A stretch of DNA of 13,159 nt, taken from the NCBI GenBank assembly GCA_018827585.1, contig JAHJXP010000011.1, positions 1 to 13,159 of the forward strand, written 5' to 3'. A model generated the notes under the pieces. That model saw only the letters and a list, made by a program, of their open reading frames with translations, did no database searches and had not been told where the DNA came from. Position 1 is the stretch's first letter. Every line of letters starts with the position of its first letter. Below, one piece after another: positions 6,770 through 13,159 of the stretch. The DNA is from Pseudomonadota bacterium (lineage in GTDB: Bacteria > Desulfobacterota > Syntrophia > Syntrophales > UBA5619). A program made the translations under genes and the position numbers.

Positions 6770-7771
6770 ATGAAAATCGCAACGCGCCAATGGTTGAGGA
6801 TGGAAATGGGGATGGTCGGTGGAGTGTGCTTCTTCCTCCTGGTCTTCATGCTTGCTTTGCCAGGCTTTGCCCAGGCTCAGGAAAAGTATCCCGCCAAGTC
6901 CATCAATTTTGTTATCGGCTATCCCGCGGGGGGGACCACGGATATCTGCGCCCGGCCGCTCGTGAACGCCGCCTCCAAGATCCTGGGGCAGCCGGTTATC
7001 GTGGTGAACAAGCCGGGGGGCGGTTCGGCGGTCGCCGTCGCCCTTCTGAAGACCGAGAAGCCTGACGGGTATACGATCGGCATTCTGCCCAGCGGCGCGG
7101 TCCTGAGCCAGCACATGCGCAAGGTCCCCTACGATTCGGCCCAGGATTTCACCCCGATCATGCAGTACGCCGTTTACCTGTACGGGCTGGTCGTGCAGTC
7201 GGATTCTCCCTGGAAGACCTTCAAGGAGTTCATCGACTACGCCAAGGCCAACCCGGGGAAGATCCGCTACGCCACAGCCGGGGCCGGGACGCCGCAGCAT
7301 CTGGTCATGGAGCGATTGGCAATTGAGGACAAGATCAAATGGACCCACGTTCCCTTCGATGGCGGAGGCCCGGCGACCACGGCCCTGTTGGGGGGCCACG
7401 TGGAGGCGATCTCCCAGACAACGGAGTGGAAAAAACATGTGGAGTCGGGGCGGCTGCGGCTGCTGGCGGTCTATGGTGAAAAGCGGATGATCGATTTTCC
7501 CAATGCGCCGACCCTGCTTGAACTGGGCTATAAGATCACCGCCCCCAGCCTGATCTCCATCATCGGCCCCAAGGGGCTTCCCCCCCAGGTCGTTGACACG
7601 CTGCACGGAGCCTTTAAAAAGGCAATGGACGATCCGGATTTCATCAAAGCAGGCAATCAGATGGATCAACCCCTCCTCTACCGGGGTCCCCAGGACCTGG
7701 AGAAACACCTGGTCCAGATGAACCAAGAGGTTGGAACGTTGATCCAAAACCTGGGTCTGCGGAAAGAGTAA
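6770..7771 (+). CDS. tctC: TTT-family solute-binding protein (TctC/Bug type)
   Basis: This is the periplasmic receptor of a tripartite tricarboxylate transporter; it captures a carboxylate and delivers it to the TctAB membrane complex. The 333 residues begin with a long basic start and a hydrophobic signal peptide (about 17-35), with a likely signal peptidase cut after AQA (around residue 36). The mature part shows FVIGYPAGGTTDICARPL (48-64), the N-K-PGGGSAVA segment (80-89), the DGYTIG strand and KAMDDPDF near the C-terminus, all typical of Bug proteins. The family's ligand cannot be read from sequence; known members bind citrate, dicarboxylates or aromatic acids. The ATG at 6770 follows AAGGAGG by seven bases; an in-frame TTG at 6749 would spoil the signal peptide start. 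GC content rises sharply from this start codon onward compared with the five genes before it. Confidence 0.93.
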   Translation: MKIATRQWLRMEMGMVGGVCFFLLVFMLALPGFAQAQEKYPAKSINFVIGYPAGGTTDICARPLVNAASKILGQPVIVVNKPGGGSAVAVALLKTEKPDGYTIGILPSGAVLSQHMRKVPYDSAQDFTPIMQYAVYLYGLVVQSDSPWKTFKEFIDYAKANPGKIRYATAGAGTPQHLVMERLAIEDKIKWTHVPFDGGGPATTALLGGHVEAISQTTEWKKHVESGRLRLLAVYGEKRMIDFPNAPTLLELGYKITAPSLISIIGPKGLPPQVVDTLHGAFKKAMDDPDFIKAGNQMDQPLLYRGPQDLEKHLVQMNQEVGTLIQNLGLRKE

Positions 7772-7784
7772 CGGTCCGGATTCC

Positions 7785-8249
7785 ATGGCCAAGTTCAACA
7801 ACGACCAGGTCAGCGGGGCGATCTGGATTGCCGTCGGCATCGCGGTCGCCCTTGGCTCCCTGCGCTACGGCCTCGGGCCGCTCGAATCCCCCGGTACAGG
7901 CTTTTTACCATTCCTGGCCGGTTGCGCCATCGTTTTGCTGGCGTTGATCGGGCTGATCCAATCGACCCTCAAGCGGCGCAAAGGGACCGGCTGGACGCCG
8001 ATTTTGCAGGGAGTCCTCTGGCAAAAACCGCTTCTCGTCATGGCGGCCCTTTTTGCCTATGCCCTGCTGATGAAACCCCTGGGCTTCATCCTGTGCACGG
8101 TCCTCTTCATCGGCTTTCTGTTGCGGACCGTGGAGCCGCAGCGCTGGTCCGTGGTGATTGTCGGGGCCATCGGGACGGCCCTCGGGGCATTCGCCATTTT
8201 CGATGTCTGGCTGAAGGCGCAGCTTCCTCAGGGTCCCTGGGGCTTTTAA
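7785..8249 (+). CDS. tctB: TTT-family small membrane subunit TctB
   Basis: This 154-residue integral membrane protein is the small, poorly conserved subunit of the transporter. Four hydrophobic segments are visible at about 9-28, 40-62, 83-114 (probably two close helices) and 122-142, with a conserved-looking GTGFLPFLAG after the first. It starts 13 bases after tctC, with only a weak ribosome site, so translational coupling is likely. Position between tctC and tctA supports the assignment more than residue identity does. Confidence 0.88.
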   Translation: MAKFNNDQVSGAIWIAVGIAVALGSLRYGLGPLESPGTGFLPFLAGCAIVLLALIGLIQSTLKRRKGTGWTPILQGVLWQKPLLVMAALFAYALLMKPLGFILCTVLFIGFLLRTVEPQRWSVVIVGAIGTALGAFAIFDVWLKAQLPQGPWGF

Positions 8250-8258
8250 GGAGCGGCC

Positions 8259-9770
8259 ATGGATTATATTCAAAGCATCATTCTTGGCTTCCAGGTCGCC
8301 CTGCAGTGGGACAACCTCCTCTTCTGCTTTATCGGGGTTTTGATCGGCACCCTGGTCGGGGTGCTGCCGGGACTGGGGCCGACGGCGGCCATCTCCCTGC
8401 TGCTGCCCACGACCTTCCACGTGACCCCTGTCTCCGCGATTATCATGCTCGCCGGGATTTACTACGGGGCGATGTACGGAGGCTCGACCACCTCCATCCT
8501 GGTAAACATTCCCGGGGAAGCCGCTTCGGTGGTCACCTGTTTGGACGGATACCAGATGGCCCGCAAAGGAAGGGCCGGACCGGCGCTCGGCATCTCTGCC
8601 TTCGCCTCCTTCATTGCCGGTACGATGGGGGTCATCGGGTTGATGCTGATCGCCCCGCCACTCGCCGAGATGGCTTTGAAGTTCGGGCCGCCGGAATATT
8701 TTTCCCTGATGATCATGGGCCTGACGATCCTGACGTTCCTGGCCAGCGGCCCGATGTGGAAGGCCCTGCTGATGGCCGCTTTCGGACTATTTTTAGGTTC
8801 CATCGGGTTGGACTCCATGACCGCGTCGGCGCGCTTTACGATGGATATCGTCGAGCTCTCCGACGGCATCGGCATGGTTCCCGCGGTCATGGGCCTTTTC
8901 GGCATCGCCGAGGTCCTGCTCAATGTGGAGCATTCGATCAAGCGGTCGGTCTTTGAAACCAAGATCCTTTCTCTGCTGCCCACCTTGCAGGACTGGAAGG
9001 ATTCGATCTGGGCGATCTTCCGCGGGACGTTTATCGGCTTTTTTCTCGGGGTCCTGCCGGGCGGGGGGGCCGTCATCTCCTCCTTTGTGTCCTATGCCGT
9101 GGAGAAGAAGGTCTCCGGGTCCCCGGAGAAGTTCGGCACCGGCATGATCCAGGGCGTGGCCGGCCCGGAGGCCGCCAACAACGCCGCCACGGGGGGCGCA
9201 TTCATCCCGCTGCTCACGCTGGGGATTCCGGCCAACTCGGTGATGGCCATCCTGCTGGGGGCGATGATGATCCACGGCATGCAGCCGGGGCCGATGCTGA
9301 TCCAGGAGCAACCAGGCCTTTTCTGGGGGGCGGTGACCTCCATGTATATCGGTAACGCCATGCTGCTGATCCTGAACCTGCCGCTGATCGGGCTGTGGGT
9401 CCGTATCCTCAAAGTCCCGTACCCGATTCTTTTCCCGCTGATCCTGCTCTTCTGCCTGATCGGCGCGTACAGTCTCAACAACAGCGTCATTGAAGTCCTG
9501 ATCATGGTCGGTTTCGGGCTCCTGGGGTATCTCTTCAAAAAATTCGAATACGAGGCGACTCCCCTGATTTTGGCACTGGTCCTGGGACCCATGCTGGAGG
9601 CCGCCCTCCGCCGCTCCCTCCTGCTCTCGGCGGGGAGCCCCCTGATTTTCGTCACCCGCCCGATTTCCGGCGTTCTAATGCTGATCTCGTTCATCTTGCT
9701 GGCCTATCCTTTGGTGCCCTGGCTGCGCCGGAAGCGGGAGATCCTCCCCCAGGTAAGTGATGATGAGTAA
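8259..9770 (+). CDS. tctA: TTT-family large membrane subunit TctA
   Basis: This is the 503-residue channel subunit, with about a dozen hydrophobic segments. Two family signatures are clear: GVLPGLGPTAAISLLLP (34-50) followed by YGAMYGGSTTSILVNIPGE (69-87), and an inverted second copy, FFLGVLPGGGAVISSFVSYAVEKK, in the middle. This reflects the internal duplication of TctA proteins. Length matches the family. The ATG follows AAGGAG, which overlaps the tctB stop codon. With tctC and tctB it makes a complete C-B-A transporter that uses the proton or sodium gradient to take up carboxylates. The substrate is unknown; neighbours suggest an organic acid used by the upstream operon or a conjugate cleaved by the downstream peptidase. 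Confidence 0.95.
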   Translation: MDYIQSIILGFQVALQWDNLLFCFIGVLIGTLVGVLPGLGPTAAISLLLPTTFHVTPVSAIIMLAGIYYGAMYGGSTTSILVNIPGEAASVVTCLDGYQMARKGRAGPALGISAFASFIAGTMGVIGLMLIAPPLAEMALKFGPPEYFSLMIMGLTILTFLASGPMWKALLMAAFGLFLGSIGLDSMTASARFTMDIVELSDGIGMVPAVMGLFGIAEVLLNVEHSIKRSVFETKILSLLPTLQDWKDSIWAIFRGTFIGFFLGVLPGGGAVISSFVSYAVEKKVSGSPEKFGTGMIQGVAGPEAANNAATGGAFIPLLTLGIPANSVMAILLGAMMIHGMQPGPMLIQEQPGLFWGAVTSMYIGNAMLLILNLPLIGLWVRILKVPYPILFPLILLFCLIGAYSLNNSVIEVLIMVGFGLLGYLFKKFEYEATPLILALVLGPMLEAALRRSLLLSAGSPLIFVTRPISGVLMLISFILLAYPLVPWLRRKREILPQVSDDE

Positions 9771-9801
9771 TTAATATGCAATAGGCGGGGAGAATGAAAG
9801 C

Positions 9802-10926
9802 ATGCCCTTGTATGTCGATCACTTATTGAAACAGCAGGACACCATGATCGCGATGCTGCGCGACATGGTGGAGATGGAGACCCCATCGGCCGACAAACAG
9901 GCGGTGTATCGGTTGGCGCAGTATATGGCGGGTCGGTTCGCCAAAATCGGCGCCAATGTCGAATTTTTACAGCCGAACGCCGGCAACCATCTGCGGGCCT
10001 CCTGGGGCAGCGACAATGAGCAGGTCCTGGTCCTGTGCCATCTGGATACCGTCTGGCCGATAGGGGAACTGGCCAGGCGCCCTTTCTGCGTCGAGGGCGG
10101 CAGGGCTTACGGGCCAGGCGTCTATGACATGAAAGGCGGGACAGTCCAGGCCTTTTTTGCACTGAAAGCGATCATCGAACTCAACATCCGGCCGGGCCAC
10201 AAAATAGTGTTCCTGTGCAATACTGATGAGGAATCCGGCAGTATGAGCTCGCGGGCGCTTATCGAGCAGGAAGCGTTGCGCAGCCGCTACGTACTCGTGC
10301 CGGAACCGACGTACGGGGCCGCCGGCGCCGTAAAACTGACCCGAAAGGGCTGGGGCATCTATCATCTGATGGTGACCGGCCGGACGGCCCACGCCGGCAA
10401 CGACCACGAAAAAGGCATCAGCGCGGTCACCGAACTCGCCTACCAGATTCTGAAATTGCAAGCGCTGACAAATTATTCGGTCGGTACCACCGTCAACGTC
10501 GGGGTCATCACCGGCGGCACTGTCTTCAACATGGTGCCGGACAAGGCCGAAGCCCGGATCGACCTCAGAGCCGCCAGTCATGACGAACTGCAGAGGACCG
10601 AACAGGAGATACTGAGTCTGACTCCGGTTACACCGGGTGCGATCCTCAAAGTGACCGGCCAGATCAACCGTCCACCCCTGGAAGCGACGAAAGGAAATCT
10701 GCAGTTGTACCGCAGGGCCCAAAAGATCGCGGCCGACCTCGGAATAGAACTTCCGGGGGCCCATGTCGGCGGTGTCAGTGACGGTAATTTCACTTCGTCC
10801 GTCGGCGCGGCTACCCTGGACGGTATCGGGGCAGTGGGAGACGGAGCGCATGCCGTGCACGAATATCTCGAACTGAAGGCGATGGCGCCGCGGGCGGCGC
10901 TGGTCGCCCGCCTGCTGGCGGAATAA
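9802..10926 (+). CDS. M20 metallopeptidase, carboxypeptidase G2-like
   Basis: This 374-residue member of the M20 family is a di-zinc amidohydrolase that removes a terminal amino acid (often glutamate) or an acyl group from an amide. All ligands are in place: H80 and D82 in CHLDTVW, bridging D109 in GVYDMKGG, the catalytic pair E143/E144 in NTDEESGS, E168 in VPEPT and H353 in AHAVHEY. The dimerisation/lid insert carries GRTAHAGND (H197). No signal peptide is seen, whereas Pseudomonas carboxypeptidase G2 is exported; a cytoplasmic site is therefore likelier. The ATG at 9802 has GGGGAGAA about eight bases upstream. It lies 31 bases after tctA on the same strand and probably belongs to the transporter operon, implying that an amide conjugate may be imported and split. 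Family relatives with the same motifs include acetylornithine deacetylases and peptidase T, so the substrate stays open. Confidence 0.9.
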   Translation: MPLYVDHLLKQQDTMIAMLRDMVEMETPSADKQAVYRLAQYMAGRFAKIGANVEFLQPNAGNHLRASWGSDNEQVLVLCHLDTVWPIGELARRPFCVEGGRAYGPGVYDMKGGTVQAFFALKAIIELNIRPGHKIVFLCNTDEESGSMSSRALIEQEALRSRYVLVPEPTYGAAGAVKLTRKGWGIYHLMVTGRTAHAGNDHEKGISAVTELAYQILKLQALTNYSVGTTVNVGVITGGTVFNMVPDKAEARIDLRAASHDELQRTEQEILSLTPVTPGAILKVTGQINRPPLEATKGNLQLYRRAQKIAADLGIELPGAHVGGVSDGNFTSSVGAATLDGIGAVGDGAHAVHEYLELKAMAPRAALVARLLAE

Positions 10927-10935
10927 GAAAAACCA

Positions 10936-11091
10936 CCGGTTGCGCTGAACGCCCTGCGGCTCCCTCGCATCATCATTACCGGCGCCGGAGGTAGGGATCC
11001 GAAGAAGGCCTCCTTTTCGACGGGGGCCGATCTGAAGGAGCGCCGAAGCCTGAGTTCGGATCAGGTCCGGTGCTTCATCCCAATGGCAATC
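10936..11091 (+). pseudogene. Enoyl-CoA hydratase (crotonase) remnant
   Basis: Directly after the peptidase stop, in the same frame, the sequence reads PPVALNALR, then PRIIITGAGG, then FSTGADLKERRSLSSDQVRCFI. This matches the crotonase pattern of an RPPVNAL start, a VVILTGAG strand and the FxAGADLKER oxyanion-hole segment followed by a MS..VR.F helix. About 20-25 residues are missing between NAL and RIII, no start codon fits, and homology ends near 11090, well before the rest of a 260-residue enzyme. I read it as a decayed fragment, perhaps from the methylglutaconyl-CoA hydratase-like branch. It shows that a CoA pathway gene once stood here. Confidence 0.65.
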
Positions 11092-11110
11092 TCTTACAGC
11101 TGCTTACACA

Positions 11111-11438
11111 TTAGATCCGGTCTTCCTCGGGCAGACAAGCCTCCCGCCATTTGCGGACGGAATTGATCAGAAAGATTTTTTTTCAGTTCCGAAAGGCTCA
11201 CCGTTTCTTCCGATATCTCCCCGTTTTCCAACAGCTCCGCGCGGTAGGCGCCGTTCAGAAGACCGCAGCGTATGGGCGGCGTTACCCGTCGGCCGTTGCG
11301 GAAGATCACCACATTGGCGATGCAGGATTCCGTCACCTCTCCCGTTTCGTTGTAGAGCAGAACGTCATCGGCGTCCGGGCAGGAGGCCATGGCCTTTTCG
11401 TAACGCTCCCTTGATAAGATATTGCTTTCGATGGGTCG
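11111..11438 (-). pseudogene. pabC: pabC (aminodeoxychorismate lyase) 3' fragment with frameshift
   Basis: The C-terminal part of a fold-type IV PLP enzyme is readable: RERYEKAMASCPDADDVLLYNETGEVTESCIANVV and TPPIRCGLLNGAYRAELL are typical of aminodeoxychorismate lyase, which makes p-aminobenzoate for folate. At a run of eight T on the plus strand (11176-11183) the frame breaks. Shifting by one base restores KKIFLINSVRKWREACL and a stop at 11113-11111. Upstream, homology stops at the GAAC tetranucleotide (11438-11441) where the IS91-type element seems to begin, so the PLP-lysine region is gone. Even the retained part may lack a few residues before RERYEK. The homopolymer frameshift could be a sequencing error, but the missing 5' half makes this a pseudogene regardless. 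Confidence 0.75.
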
Positions 11439-11500
11439 AACTATAGGGGGGCTGTTTTTGCGTGTTAAGGGATATTTTGCATTGAAAAGCAGGGGCCGGC

Positions 11501-11511
11501 GATGCGGTTGG
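11501..11511 (+). repeat. 11-base inverted repeat, left copy
   Basis: GATGCGGTTGG here is the exact reverse complement of CCAACCGCATC at 12981-12991, and the pair flanks the transposase gene. The left copy is 59 bases inside the proposed element end. IS91-type elements lack long terminal inverted repeats, so this may be internal structure or chance. Confidence 0.4.
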
Positions 11512-11642
11512 GGAAAGGGAGGTGGATCAGCGGCCGCTCTTTTGAGAAATCGGTTCACCTTTTGGCCTGCACACCCGTCAGGAAGGCATTTTTGAGCACA
11601 ATTCAGGCAGGCCTCTCCTGCACGCGTCTTTTTCACGATGCG

Positions 11643-12896
11643 TTATGACTGGAGGTATTGATCCCAGGAGTAATCGGGATCGCCGTAGAAGTCATCAGCG
11701 TGCGTTTGGTGATGGAGATCGCAAGCGGCGTATTCTCGGATTGACGGGTCCGGGATTTTCGGCGGCGGCCTGGATCGGACCAGCCATAATCCCAGGTGTG
11801 CGAGGATGGCCCGGATGACTGACGGGTCTTCGATGCTGCTGATGATCCGCATGGCGCCCTTGCATTTCGGGCAGATCAGGGGATCGACCTCGTAGATCTT
11901 CTGGATCAGGCGCGCCCAATTCCGGCGGAAGATTTTTTCATCCCCCTGGGGTTCGAGGATACAGGGAATGACGTCATCGCTGCCTTCCTTCTGCCGTTTC
12001 CCTCGGGAGACGTTGCTGTAGTGTCCGTAGTAACGCACCATCTGCTCTCCCCGGTTCGGGATGTGCGAACACATGGCGGCCAGCCATTCCAGGGCGGGGA
12101 GGCTCTTACTTGTCCTGCCGTCTTTGGACATGTAGACGACCTTCCCCTGCTGATCCAGGCAATGCATCCTTTCCTGGGAGAATGAAGCCCGGATGATGTA
12201 GCGGGCCAGATTTTCCATGGCCGTATCATCTTTTGGAGATATGCGGTTACCGCAGAAAACGTGGAAGCCGGAATGCCGCCATGTTGAGAGCATGGCGATC
12301 ATCTCCTTCGTGATCTTTCCCCTGTTCAGAAGCATCCTGAGCACCTTGTGCCGGAAGATGGTCTCCAGCTTTTTCAGCTCCAGGGGCGGGGCGACGCGGA
12401 ACATGCCTTTTTTGCCGTAGAAACATCCGTCGGTCACGAGGATGTGGGTGTGAGGATTGTATCCCAGAAAATCACCGAATGTCTGGACGGCGATGACGGC
12501 GCCGGGGATGGGATAATTTTCGGGAACCGCCTCCTGCAGAAAGACCTTCAGGGATTCCCAGGCCGCGCGGCTCAAGTCGGCAAGAAGCTTTCTGTCGTAG
12601 AGGAAGTATCTGCGGAGGACCTTCGGGATGCTGAAGACGAAATGCCGGTGGGGAACCTTCTTGAGAACATCCATGGGGGGGGCCGGCATCAATGGGGGAT
12701 GTGCGGTAGCGATCCGCCGGGAGTTGTAGATTCTTTTCCTCATTGCTGACCCCTTGTTATCGGCACTGGCGGTCCGCTCATCTTGTTCACAAAGGATGTC
12801 ATCAATAATCAAAGGGACATAAGGATGAACCTTCCGCCAATCCACCGGCGCGTGGCGAAACGAGGCTTCTGTCAGGTGCCTCTCCGATAAACCCAC
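11643..12896 (-). CDS. IS91-family transposase (HUH, Y2_Tnp type), altered N-terminus
   Basis: This is a rolling-circle transposase that nicks single-stranded DNA with a tyrosine. From residue 75 onward it matches the family: VLKKVPHRHFVFSIPKVLRRYF (78-98), the metal-binding HUH-type motif in GDFLGYNPHTHILVTDG (H149, H151), WRHSGFHVF (206-214), ENLARYIIR with the candidate nucleophile Tyr233, MVRYYGHYSNVSRGKRQK (286-303) and a C-terminal CPKC (342-345). Family members normally begin with a zinc-binding domain ending in CPSCHxKR; the first 74 residues here have no such cysteines and do not resemble it. Homology therefore starts near 12674, and ATG at 12674 or 12743 are alternative starts. The copy may be inactive, or its 5' end was replaced. 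It sits 3' to 3' against nothing functional: the next sequence downstream is the broken pabC. Confidence 0.85.
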   Translation of the reverse strand: MGLSERHLTEASFRHAPVDWRKVHPYVPLIIDDILCEQDERTASADNKGSAMRKRIYNSRRIATAHPPLMPAPPMDVLKKVPHRHFVFSIPKVLRRYFLYDRKLLADLSRAAWESLKVFLQEAVPENYPIPGAVIAVQTFGDFLGYNPHTHILVTDGCFYGKKGMFRVAPPLELKKLETIFRHKVLRMLLNRGKITKEMIAMLSTWRHSGFHVFCGNRISPKDDTAMENLARYIIRASFSQERMHCLDQQGKVVYMSKDGRTSKSLPALEWLAAMCSHIPNRGEQMVRYYGHYSNVSRGKRQKEGSDDVIPCILEPQGDEKIFRRNWARLIQKIYEVDPLICPKCKGAMRIISSIEDPSVIRAILAHLGLWLVRSRPPPKIPDPSIREYAACDLHHQTHADDFYGDPDYSWDQYLQS

Positions 12897-12905
12897 CAGA
12901 CCACC

Positions 12906-12934
12906 CTCCTTGGAACGATCCCTTTATCAAGGAG
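12906..12934. repeat. Possible hairpin upstream of the transposase
   Basis: CTCCTTG at 12906-12912 pairs exactly with CAAGGAG at 12928-12934 around a 15-base loop. The second arm contains CAAG, the alternative IS91 target word, and the loop contains GAAC. It may be part of the element's terminus or mean nothing; the stem is only seven pairs. Confidence 0.3.
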
Positions 12935-12980
12935 TAGTCCAATCGCAAGCCCCAAGGCTCAACGCCGCCTCTTCCTTCAG

Positions 12981-12991
12981 CCAACCGCATC
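12981..12991 (-). repeat. 11-base inverted repeat, right copy
   Basis: CCAACCGCATC is the reverse complement of the copy at 11501-11511. It lies 85 bases upstream of the annotated transposase start. Neighbouring bases do not extend the match. Confidence 0.4.
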
Positions 12992-13159
12992 TCCCCATTC
13001 CAGATAACCCTCTGAAAGTAGAATCTCCTGGATCTTCTAAAGAAACTCAATCCACCTTACCCGCCTACTCCAGGGCTTATACTCTATCCTCTTGACCGAG
13101 ACGGTATGCGTGCTGCTGTACCCGTGAGATTTTCTTGTTGACAATAGATTAATCACATG

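Larger units (their letters stand above)
11442..12991 (-). mobile_element. IS91-type element, right boundary uncertain
   Basis: The element holds one transposase gene on the minus strand. IS91-type elements insert next to GAAC or CAAG, with the replication origin end lying 3' of the transposase. Here GAAC occurs at 11438-11441, exactly where pabC homology stops, so 11442 is a plausible origin end. The other (terminus) end is not recognisable; the stated right limit is simply the outer edge of an 11-base inverted repeat. The element may extend to or past 13159, and the missing 5' half of pabC is not seen within the window. No target duplication is expected for this family. Confidence 0.5.
12897..13159. 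other. Non-coding stretch upstream of the transposase
   Basis: I see no convincing gene on either strand in these 263 bases. The two short open frames here have no recognisable motif. The stretch contains a possible hairpin (12906-12934), the right copy of the inverted repeat and, at the very end, a TTGACA at 13138-13143 whose -10 would fall outside the window. It probably includes the terminus end of the IS91-type element, the boundary of which I cannot place. Confidence 0.5.

Noticed and set aside
6743..7840. Minus-strand open frame of 365 codons opposite tctC
   Set aside because: The plus strand has an unmistakable TctC with signal peptide and ribosome site; the antisense product is low-complexity and without motifs.
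7922..8956. Plus-strand open frame of 344 codons overlapping tctB and tctA
   Set aside because: It is an alternate frame, rich in Arg, Gly, His and Asp, across two well-supported membrane protein genes.
9802..11441. A folate or p-aminobenzoyl-glutamate salvage link between the carboxypeptidase G2-like gene and pabC
   Set aside because: pabC is a broken fragment on the other strand next to a mobile element, and M20 substrates are too varied; the proximity looks accidental.
12924..12932. TTATCAAGG matching the reverse complement at 11409-11417, as an element end or target duplication
   Set aside because: It is only nine bases, IS91-type elements do not make target duplications, and one copy lies within retained pabC sequence.
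12802..13095. Short open frames on both strands upstream of the transposase
   Set aside because: No motif, no ribosome site and no similarity to anything I recognise; treated as non-coding.
1..13159. tRNA, rRNA, CRISPR array, riboswitch or strong rho-independent terminator
   Set aside because: I saw no regular repeat-spacer pattern, no tRNA-like cloverleaf ending and no GC-rich hairpin followed by a T run at gene ends.

Overview
The window looks like a chromosomal stretch of an anaerobic Gram-negative proteobacterium-like organism. My guess is a Desulfobacterota/Syntrophales-type bacterium, inferred from the mix of acyl-CoA catabolism, a tripartite tricarboxylate transporter, an animal-type UDP-glucose dehydrogenase and an IS91-type transposase. 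It is a mosaic of three parts with visibly different base composition, joined at about 1680 and about 6760.

Part 1 (1-1679, GC-rich, minus strand) holds nucleotide-sugar genes. A UDP-glucose 6-dehydrogenase runs off the left edge just after its catalytic cysteine. Upstream of it lies a UDP-glucuronate decarboxylase (UDP-xylose synthase) that lost its N-terminal Rossmann motif at an abrupt break near 1680. Together they would have converted UDP-glucose to UDP-glucuronate and then UDP-xylose, but the second enzyme is now broken.

Part 2 (about 1680-6760, AT-rich, plus strand) is a compact five-gene catabolic operon: a short-chain dehydrogenase, an acyl-CoA ligase, an acyl-CoA dehydrogenase, a metal-dependent cyclase/kynurenine formamidase-type hydrolase, and a GntR/FCD repressor. 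A promoter with an overlapping TGTATACA palindrome precedes it. The logic is CoA activation of a carboxylic acid, alpha,beta-dehydrogenation, oxidation of an alcohol and hydrolysis of a ring or amide/ester bond, under local effector control. The substrate cannot be read from the sequence.

Part 3 (about 6760-10926, GC-rich, plus strand) continues in the same direction. It holds a complete tripartite tricarboxylate transporter in the order TctC-TctB-TctA, followed by a carboxypeptidase G2-like M20 metallopeptidase. This unit could import the acid, or a conjugate that the peptidase splits, but the composition change suggests it was joined to part 2 rather than having evolved with it.

The right end (10927-13159) is a decay zone. 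It holds an enoyl-CoA hydratase remnant, the 3' end of a frameshifted pabC on the opposite strand, and an IS91-type transposase whose element appears to end next to a GAAC tetranucleotide inside pabC. The last 260 bases contain no gene I can recognise.
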